From assembly GCA_038248985.1 (NCBI GenBank), contig JBBRWV010000146.1:1-8251 (forward strand): DNA of 8,251 nt, in the 5' to 3' direction. The notes under the pieces were generated by a model that did no database searches, was not told the origin of the DNA, and worked only from the letters and a program-made list of their open reading frames with translations. Source of the DNA: JBBRWV01 sp038248985 (GTDB lineage Bacteria; Planctomycetota; Phycisphaerae; WQYP01). Shown here piece after piece: positions 1 through 6,272 of this stretch; position 1 is the first letter of the stretch; each line of letters starts with the position of its first letter. The translations under genes were made by a program, and so were the position numbers.

Positions 1-3000
1 GAAGACGCCCCCCCCACCGCCGACGCCTGGAAAACCATGAAAATCCCCGGCCAAGCCCCCGGTGATTTCCCCGCCGTCTGGCTCGAGCGCACCGTGCAAA
101 CTCCCGCCGATTGGCCCGCCTCCCGCTTCCTCCTCCGCTGCCAACTCCTCGAACAATCCGCCATCGTCTTCATCGATGGCGTCAAGGCCGGCACCTTCAC
201 GCCCCCCGGCGATTGCCTCGATCTCACCGACTTCATCAAGCCCGCAAAAAAACAAACTCTCCGACTCTTCATCCAACGCGACACTCGCCAACGCCTTCGC
301 GGAGTCTTCGAGCACGCCGGCTCCGGCACCCTCGGCATCACCGGCTCCCTTCGCCTCGACGCCGTCGCTCCCCAAGCCGCCCTCATCGACGCCTTCCTCA
401 TGCCCTCCTTTCGCCAAAAAGCCCTCAACGTCCAACTCGATTTCTACAGCGCCCAAGCTCAAACCAACCTCACCCTCCGCGCCAAAATCGTCGGCCCCAA
501 CGGCAAACCTGTCCATGAATTCACCGCCGCCATCCCCGCCCTCCCCGCCGGTGAATCCACCCAGCCCGTCACCTTCCCCTGGAAAGACCCCATCCTCTGG
601 GAACTCGACCGCCCGTACCTCTACACCATCACCCTCACCGTCGCCGCCAAAGACGGCACACTCCTCGACTCCTGGGGCCCCCAACCCTTCGGCTTCCGCG
701 AGTTTTGGATCGAAGGCCGCGAAATGTTTCTCAACGGCCACCCCTGCCGCTTCCACCTGCTCTGGCACTGGGGCGTCGCCGACAACAACATCCCCTTCTT
801 CCAAGCCCTCGGCTTCAACACCGTCGAAATCCAACCGCGCAACCGCCCCTGGTTCACCGGCTGGGGTGCCCACGATGAAATCGACGCCCTCGCCCCCACC
901 CTCGATCGTCACGGCATGGCCCTCATCGCCCCCCTCAAATCGATCGAAGGCTTCGATTCCCGCGAAACCGACCCCCGCGTCGACGAGTACTATGCCCGCG
1001 GCACCCGGATGGAAATCTCCCGCTATAAAAATCATCCCTCCATCCTCGTCTGGAACCTCGGCATGAACATCTGCGTCCCCCAGGCGCACTCCATGCCCCC
1101 GCTCATCGGTCAAGCTCTCACCCCGGAAGAACAAAGTGTCCCCACCTTCTCCCTCCTCGCCCACGCCTCCACCATCGTCCAAAAAATCGACCCCACACGC
1201 ACCGTCACCTCGCACGCCGATGGCAACACCACCCCCTTCGCCTCCGCCAACATGTACCTCAACCTCATCCCCATGCAGGAGCGTGAAGAATGGCTCAGCG
1301 TATGGGGCGCCACGGGCAAAAAACCCTTCGCCGCCGTCGAGTTCGGCCCTCCCTACTTCGCCAACTTCTGGCACAAGGGGGCACCCGATCCTCAATACAC
1401 CGAATATTGCGCCATCTACCTCGGCGACGAAGCCTACCGCCTCGAAGGCAGCGACTACGTCACCCGCGTTCAAGACATGACGCTCAGCAATCCCTCCGGC
1501 CACGGCGGGAATACCTTCTACAAACTCGGCGGCCCTTCCGAAATCAATATCGCCGGCACCCAAACCGGCTTCTTCCCCGTCGTCACCGAGTACGTCCGCC
1601 GCACCAACCGCGCCTGGCGCACGTTCGGCCAAAACGGCGGCAATCACCCCTGGATGTGGAACGTCGGCTTCGGTGGTGAACGCAGCGGCCCCATGGGCTG
1701 CTTTTTCTACACCCACCTCAAAGGCACCGACGAAGAACTCCGCCGCCGCCCCGACTGGGCCAATCCCTATTACGATGTCTTTCACGAAACGCAGCAGCCG
1801 CTCCTCGTCTACCTCGCTGGCTCTGCCGAACGCTTCACCGCCAAAGACCACACCTTTTTCCCCGGCGAAAAAATCGACAAACAAATCATCGCCCTCTGGG
1901 ATTCCGGTTGGCCCACCAGCGTCACCACCGAATGGGAAGCCACCCTCGCCAGCACCCGCATCGCCGGCGACACGCTCAAACTTCCCCTCGCCGCGGCAGA
2001 AATCCGCAAAGTCCCCATCTCGTTCACCGTCCCCAAAGACGCCTCACGCTCGTCCGGAGAAATCCGCCTCAAAGTCACCCAGGATGGCAAGGACTTCAGC
2101 ACCGATACGTTCAAATTCCAAATCCTCCCCCCGCCGGAAGCTATCAAAAAAGCGTCCCTCCTTCTGTGGGACCCCGCCAACGAATCCACTTGGGTCACCC
2201 AATTCGCAACCCCCACACCCTGGAAACCCGGCCAACCCCTCAACCCCACCGATACCCTCATCATCGGCCGCAACGCCCTCACCTCCGCCGAATCCCTGCC
2301 CTTCACCGCCAACGACCTCACCCGCGGCCTCAAAGTCATCATCCTCGAACAGCAACGCGCCACCCTCCTCCGCTTCGGCTTCCGCGCGGAAGAAACCTTC
2401 TCCCGCCGACTCTACCCCCGCCAGCCCAATCACCCCCTCCTCCGTGGCCTCGAAACTTCCGTCCTCGCCGACTGGCGCGGCAGCGCCACCCTCCTCCCTG
2501 ACCAACTCCCCCTTGACCTCAACATCGCCCGCCCCCGCTGCATGCACTGGGGCAACTACGGCATCGTCGCCTCCGTCGTCATCGAAGTCCCCCACCACGG
2601 AAACTTCTCCTCCATCGTCGATGGCGAATTCGACATGCGCTACTCGCCCCTCCTCGAATGGCCCTGCGGCGCCGGCAGCATTCTCTTCTCCCAATTCGAT
2701 CTCACCGCCCGCGTCGGCAAAGACCCCGCCGCCACTCTCCTCGCACGCAACCTCCTCGATTACGCCGCCACTCCCGCCAACCGACCCGCCATCTACCTCG
2801 GCGGCCCACGGGGCAGAACGTTCGCGCAAAAACTCCAACTCAATATCGATCTCAACGGCTCGCTCAAAAATCTCCCGCCCACCGGCGTCGTCCTCCTCGG
2901 CGAGATATCCAATGACGACGCCCCCGCCACCAAAACCGCCCTCGATCTCTTCGTAAAAGCCGGCGGTGCCGTCCTCTCCCTCCCCAAATCCCCAGACGAA

Positions 3001-3990
3001 TTCAACGCCCTCCTCCCCTTCACTGTCCAAACCCAACCTCAAAAAGCCAGCCGCGTCACCGATATAAAATCCCTCCTCGATGCCGTCGGCCACGGCCTCG
3101 GCCCCGCCGACTTCCACTGGCGTGACTTCGCCGAATTTCAGCTCTTCACCAACAAAAATCTCCCCGAAAACGCCCGCATCCTCGGCCACGGCTTCTTCCT
3201 CAAATACAAACAAGGCCCCGGCACATGGCTCCTCTCCCAAGTCGATCCCCGCCCCTTCGATGATGCCGTCGCCGGAAAAATATCCCTCCTCGCCGAATGG
3301 CCCGAACCCGGCTACAGCAATGACGGCGGCCGCAAAATCGATCTCCCCAAACCCTGGCTCCGTCTCACCCGCCAACGCATCGAACGCCTCTATTCCCAAC
3401 TCCTCTCCAACCTCGGCGTCCAATCGTCACCCACCCTCGTCCGCCGCCTGATGACCTTCGTCCCCGATGCCCAGCTCCAAGCCCCCACCGCCTGGCAGGT
3501 CACCGGTCCCATTCCCTACAGCGACAAACCCGCTGCTCCAGAACCCGAGTGGACCGCCGCCAATCCCGACCAAAAATCCCCCGTCGCGTGGCAGGATGCC
3601 CCCGGCGGATGGTCCCCCAAAATCCCCTACCAGACCAACGACTTCGGCACCGCCTACTACGCCCGCACCATCATCAACTCCAACCTCGATCACGAAATCG
3701 AAATCCCCATTCGCTACAAACTTTCCTTCCACACCACCGGCACCATTTGGTTCAACGATCAACGCCTCGCCCGCCTCGACCCCAATCGCTGGTGTCCGCG
3801 CCTCGCCACCGAATCCATCGTCAAACTCCAACCCGGCCGCAACGAAATCCTCATCAAGTGCGGCCGCACCGAAGCCCAAATCGCCTTCCAGCCCCCTCCC
3901 GACAAACGCCTCCCCGCCGACTGCATTGAAATCCTTTACCGCGACCCCATCCGCTTCGGCGACGACCCCTACGCCTGGTTCCCCTGGTAA
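1..3990 (+). CDS. Giant glycoside hydrolase family 2-like (clan GH-A) multidomain protein, 5'-truncated by window edge
   Basis: The reading frame is open to base 1 and the first 12 codons continue the same fold, so the true start lies upstream; the ATG at 37 is internal. Numbering from that Met as residue 1, the domains look like this: part of a GH2 sugar-binding jelly roll (to ~108; WLERTV and DGVKAG strands), an Ig-like GH2 domain (~115-225; ends in FGFREFWIEGREMFLNG), a TIM barrel (~228-545), an Ig-like domain (~585-700), a glutamine-amidotransferase-like / beta-galactosidase-trimerisation-like domain (~705-912; DPAATLLARNLLDY), a second weaker domain of that sort (~915-1080), and a C-terminal jelly-roll module (~1150-1300; WQVTGPIP, AYYARTI, WFNDQ, GRNEILIK). 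NHPSILVW (332-339) matches the GH2 acid/base region, but the usual Asn-Glu reads Met-Asn (343-344). VEFG (434-437) fits the nucleophile position (Glu435). Substrate is unknown; it is probably exported, but the N-terminus is not visible. Codons end overwhelmingly in C. It could be a non-catalytic relative or an uncharacterised GH-A family. The gene ends 32 bp from convergent dnaG. Confidence 0.88.
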   Translation, partial: EDAPPTADAWKTMKIPGQAPGDFPAVWLERTVQTPADWPASRFLLRCQLLEQSAIVFIDGVKAGTFTPPGDCLDLTDFIKPAKKQTLRLFIQRDTRQRLRGVFEHAGSGTLGITGSLRLDAVAPQAALIDAFLMPSFRQKALNVQLDFYSAQAQTNLTLRAKIVGPNGKPVHEFTAAIPALPAGESTQPVTFPWKDPILWELDRPYLYTITLTVAAKDGTLLDSWGPQPFGFREFWIEGREMFLNGHPCRFHLLWHWGVADNNIPFFQALGFNTVEIQPRNRPWFTGWGAHDEIDALAPTLDRHGMALIAPLKSIEGFDSRETDPRVDEYYARGTRMEISRYKNHPSILVWNLGMNICVPQAHSMPPLIGQALTPEEQSVPTFSLLAHASTIVQKIDPTRTVTSHADGNTTPFASANMYLNLIPMQEREEWLSVWGATGKKPFAAVEFGPPYFANFWHKGAPDPQYTEYCAIYLGDEAYRLEGSDYVTRVQDMTLSNPSGHGGNTFYKLGGPSEINIAGTQTGFFPVVTEYVRRTNRAWRTFGQNGGNHPWMWNVGFGGERSGPMGCFFYTHLKGTDEELRRRPDWANPYYDVFHETQQPLLVYLAGSAERFTAKDHTFFPGEKIDKQIIALWDSGWPTSVTTEWEATLASTRIAGDTLKLPLAAAEIRKVPISFTVPKDASRSSGEIRLKVTQDGKDFSTDTFKFQILPPPEAIKKASLLLWDPANESTWVTQFATPTPWKPGQPLNPTDTLIIGRNALTSAESLPFTANDLTRGLKVIILEQQRATLLRFGFRAEETFSRRLYPRQPNHPLLRGLETSVLADWRGSATLLPDQLPLDLNIARPRCMHWGNYGIVASVVIEVPHHGNFSSIVDGEFDMRYSPLLEWPCGAGSILFSQFDLTARVGKDPAATLLARNLLDYAATPANRPAIYLGGPRGRTFAQKLQLNIDLNGSLKNLPPTGVVLLGEISNDDAPATKTALDLFVKAGGAVLSLPKSPDEFNALLPFTVQTQPQKASRVTDIKSLLDAVGHGLGPADFHWRDFAEFQLFTNKNLPENARILGHGFFLKYKQGPGTWLLSQVDPRPFDDAVAGKISLLAEWPEPGYSNDGGRKIDLPKPWLRLTRQRIERLYSQLLSNLGVQSSPTLVRRLMTFVPDAQLQAPTAWQVTGPIPYSDKPAAPEPEWTAANPDQKSPVAWQDAPGGWSPKIPYQTNDFGTAYYARTIINSNLDHEIEIPIRYKLSFHTTGTIWFNDQRLARLDPNRWCPRLATESIVKLQPGRNEILIKCGRTEAQIAFQPPPDKRLPADCIEILYRDPIRFGDDPYAWFPW

Positions 3991-4022
3991 ATTTTCCTGG
4001 TCAGCATTTGCCCCTCCCCAAC

Positions 4023-5993
4023 TCACAGCCTTCGCGGATCCCCGCCCCGCTGATTGCGCGCCTTCGCCATATCAATCATCGCCTGTAACCCCGCCGCATC
4101 ATCAATGGGCGCCGTCGAGCGTTGCTGAATCTCCTGTCGCCGCAAAAGATCCCGCACCGCCCCCACCAGCGGGTCCTTCAAATTCCGCCCCGTCTCGTTA
4201 TGAAAATGCTTCACCAGTTTTTCCTGCTCCGGCGAAAGCCCCGCCCCCGTGAGCCAGTCGCTCATCAGCGTCTCCAGTTCAATCGTCTGTCGCATCAGTT
4301 CATTGTTGTTCAGGTGCGAAAGAAAATCCGCCAGCGAGCAATCCGCCAGATCACTCGAGTTTTCCAGATATTCAATCAGCACGATCGCCAGCGCCTTGAG
4401 CGCATCCGGCGAAAACAACTGCACCGTCAATTCCTCCCGCACGATCTCGTACAGTGTCGGATCCGCCAGCAGCAGTCCCAATACCCACGCCTCCGATGCC
4501 GCACCCTCCCGCAAACTACGCACGTTGATGGAATGAATCGGCGTCAGTCCCGAATTCGACGGCTCCTCCGCCGTTCCCGACTCCTCGCTGCCCGCATTCA
4601 TCCGTGATCCCCCCACTTGCGCCCGCGCATTCTCCGTGCGTGCCAGCGTCTTCAGCGTCACCGAAACCTCTTCCATGCTCATCCCCACCAGGCTCGAAAT
4701 CTTCGACAACATCAAGCCCCGCCGAATGGGATCCATCGTCTGCGCCTCCCGCCCGTCCTCCATGCTGATCGCCACAAATCGCATGAACTGCTTGATCGAT
4801 TCCTGCCGCGCCGACAGCGAATTCGTCGCCCCAAATTGCTTCTGCAGTCGCAACCACTGATACGTCATCGCATCCACCGCGTTGTCGATCAGCTTCTGAA
4901 ACGGCTCCCCGCCATTCTTCATGCAAAAGTCGCACGGGTCCTTTCCATCCGGCACCGAAGCAATCTTGATATCCAGCGGCGAACGTATGAAAACCTCCAG
5001 CGCCCGATCCGCCGCCCGATACCCCGCATCATCTGAATCAAACATCAGCACGATCGTCTGCGCGTAATTCTTCAGCGCTCGCGCATGCTCCGGCGTCAGC
5101 GCCGTCCCCAGCGTCGCTATCACGTTATGCACCCCCGCCTGGTGGCACGAAATCACATCCATATACCCCTCCACCACCACCGCCGTGCGCGTCCGCACAA
5201 TCGCCTGCCGCGCATGGTTGAGCCCATAAATCGATTCCGACTTATTAAACAGCCGCGTCTCGGGACTGTTCAAATACTTCGCCTCCACCACCATCCCCTG
5301 CTCGTCCCGCTTCTCCACCAGCACCCGACCCCCAAACGCCATTACCCGGTTCGTCGAATCGACAATCGGAAAAATCACCCGGTTCCGAAACACATCGTAA
5401 GGCGAACCATCCTGCCGCTTCTTCACCAGCCCCGCCTGGTCCAGTTGCTCCAGCGGCACCGACAACCGCATCGCATGATTCACCAGCCCCGTCCACGAAT
5501 CCGGCGCCATCCCCAATCGAAACTTGCTCAACGTCTCATCCGTCAGCCCCCGCGCATGCAGATATTCCAACCCCGCCGTCCCCTGCGCCGTCCGCAGCGT
5601 CTTCTCAAACAGATCGCACGCCAGCTCATTCATCTCCGCAATCTGCTCCCGCGCCGATTTCTCCCCCGGCTTCGTCGCCTTCCCATACCCATTCCGCGGC
5701 AACTCCGGCAGCGTCACGCCTCCCTTCTGCGCCAAATAACGCAACGCCTCCCCATGCCCCATCTTGTGATACTCGCGCACAAACTTAAAAACATCCCCCG
5801 CCGTCCCGCACACAAAACAACTGAATATCTGCTTGTGCGGCACCACCGACATTGACGGCCGATGATCATCATGAAACGGACACAGCCCCTTAAACTCTCG
5901 CCCCGCCTTCTTCAGCGCCACATGCTCCGCAATGATGTCGACAATATCAACGGACGCCCGCACCTGTGCAAAAATGTCTGAAGTAGAAGACAT
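4023..5993 (-). CDS. dnaG: DNA primase DnaG
   Basis: DnaG makes the short RNA primers that start Okazaki fragments, working in the cytoplasm with the replicative helicase DnaB. The 656-residue length is usual for the family. Residues 38-62 form the CHC2 zinc site (C38, H41, C59, C62) with the same spacing as E. coli. The RNA-polymerase basic region follows (FRNRVIFPI ~202-210; AFGGRVL ~219-225; YLNSPETRLFNKS 240-252). The TOPRIM domain has VVEGYMDV (E275, D279) and MFDSDDAG (D319, D321), each offset by +10 from E. coli E265, D269, D309 and D311. A third acidic motif reads GKDPCDF, with Cys354 where DPD is common. A Gly/Ser/Glu-rich linker (~455-485) leads to a C-terminal helical, DnaB-binding-type region (~497-648). 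The ATG at 5993 places the N-terminus as in known primases; the sequence before it (GGGTAGAATTGAGAT) has no strong Shine-Dalgarno. Codons favour terminal G, mirroring the C-ending codons of the gene on the other strand. No rpoD or rpsU lies beside it. Confidence 0.97.
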   Translation of the reverse strand: MSSTSDIFAQVRASVDIVDIIAEHVALKKAGREFKGLCPFHDDHRPSMSVVPHKQIFSCFVCGTAGDVFKFVREYHKMGHGEALRYLAQKGGVTLPELPRNGYGKATKPGEKSAREQIAEMNELACDLFEKTLRTAQGTAGLEYLHARGLTDETLSKFRLGMAPDSWTGLVNHAMRLSVPLEQLDQAGLVKKRQDGSPYDVFRNRVIFPIVDSTNRVMAFGGRVLVEKRDEQGMVVEAKYLNSPETRLFNKSESIYGLNHARQAIVRTRTAVVVEGYMDVISCHQAGVHNVIATLGTALTPEHARALKNYAQTIVLMFDSDDAGYRAADRALEVFIRSPLDIKIASVPDGKDPCDFCMKNGGEPFQKLIDNAVDAMTYQWLRLQKQFGATNSLSARQESIKQFMRFVAISMEDGREAQTMDPIRRGLMLSKISSLVGMSMEEVSVTLKTLARTENARAQVGGSRMNAGSEESGTAEEPSNSGLTPIHSINVRSLREGAASEAWVLGLLLADPTLYEIVREELTVQLFSPDALKALAIVLIEYLENSSDLADCSLADFLSHLNNNELMRQTIELETLMSDWLTGAGLSPEQEKLVKHFHNETGRNLKDPLVGAVRDLLRRQEIQQRSTAPIDDAAGLQAMIDMAKARNQRGGDPRRL

Positions 5994-6075
5994 ATCTCAA
6001 TTCTACCCGCAATCCCCTTGAGGCGCTCACCGCCGATCACCCCAAATCATCCCCTCTCCCAAAAACTCCCCCATT

Positions 6076-6120
6076 CCGAACCACCCACCGAAGTCCCAGT
6101 TAGCCGCCTAACCACCCACC
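6076..6120 (-). repeat. Two direct copies of a 14-nt G-rich element in the dnaG upstream region
   Basis: On the minus strand the sequence reads GGTGGGTGGTTAGG (6107-6120) and GGTGGGTGGTTCGG (6076-6089), identical except for one base and repeated with a 31-bp period. Each copy contains four G-runs of two or more, so each could form a two-tetrad G-quadruplex in the dnaG-sense strand or its RNA. The copies lie about 83-127 nt before the dnaG start codon. Between them GTTAG/CTAAC (6099-6112) forms a short perfect inverted repeat with a 4-nt loop. The repeat is seen directly; any regulatory role is inference. Confidence 0.6.
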
Positions 6121-6204
6121 AATTAACCACAACTCCTCTCTCATCTCCTACAATTCCTACCGGGATTGGGAGGAGATTGCCAAGCTTCCTCTCTTTTCTC
6201 CCGC

Positions 6205-6236
6205 TTTTTGGCATTCTGTCAATTCTGACTCAAAAA
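6205..6236. repeat. Nested inverted repeat in the dnaG upstream spacer
   Basis: On the + strand an outer TTTTTG (6205-6210) pairs with CAAAAA (6231-6236), and an inner GTCA (6218-6221) pairs with TGAC (6226-6229) around a 4-nt loop. It lies 36-68 bp beyond the stop codon of the exported-protein gene. It may be a 3'-end processing hairpin for that transcript or a protein-binding palindrome. In the sense of the flanking genes it is not followed by a T-tract, so it is not a standard intrinsic terminator. The arms are A/T-rich and chance is possible. Confidence 0.3.
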
Positions 6237-6272
6237 CGCCACTTTTTTTCCCATTCTACCCCTCGAATTCCA

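Larger units (their letters stand above)
5994..6272. other. Non-coding spacer upstream of dnaG
   Basis: This is a 279-bp spacer between two leftward genes; it holds no credible gene longer than about 15 codons. Read on the minus strand it is purine/G-rich and probably carries the dnaG promoter and 5' leader. A perfect -35-like TTGACA lies at 6217-6222 (minus strand), but nothing near it resembles a good -10 box, so I do not call a promoter. A duplicated G-rich element (6076-6120), a nested inverted repeat (6205-6236) and a possible 14-residue leader ORF (6100-6144) are described separately. No classical terminator is seen for the upstream gene that stops at 6273. Confidence 0.6.

Noticed and set aside
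37..39. ATG at 37 as the true start of the GH-like gene
   Set aside because: The frame is open to base 1 and the residues before the Met continue the GH2 jelly-roll pattern (AWKTMKIPG), so the domain would be cut in half.
62..1066. 334-codon + strand frame overlapping the GH-like gene
   Set aside because: Ser/Pro/Ala-rich low-complexity translation, a +1 shadow of C-ending codons.
1673..2956. 427-codon + strand frame overlapping the GH-like gene
   Set aside because: Same Ser/Pro-rich shadow composition; the main frame runs unbroken through it with matching domains, so it is not evidence of a frameshift.
2044..3423. Long (459-codon) open frame on the minus strand inside the GH-like gene
   Set aside because: Gly/Glu/Ala/Val-rich translation with no recognisable fold, fully antisense to a gene with clear domains; it arises because C-rich codons on the + strand rarely make stops on the complement.
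5085..5855. 256-codon + strand frame opposite dnaG
   Set aside because: Arg/His/Pro-rich shadow of dnaG with no motif.
6205..6250. Nested hairpin plus T7 run (6244-6250) as a + strand intrinsic terminator
   Set aside because: There is no + strand gene ahead of it, the T-run is 7 nt beyond an A/T-rich stem, and the flanking genes read the other way.
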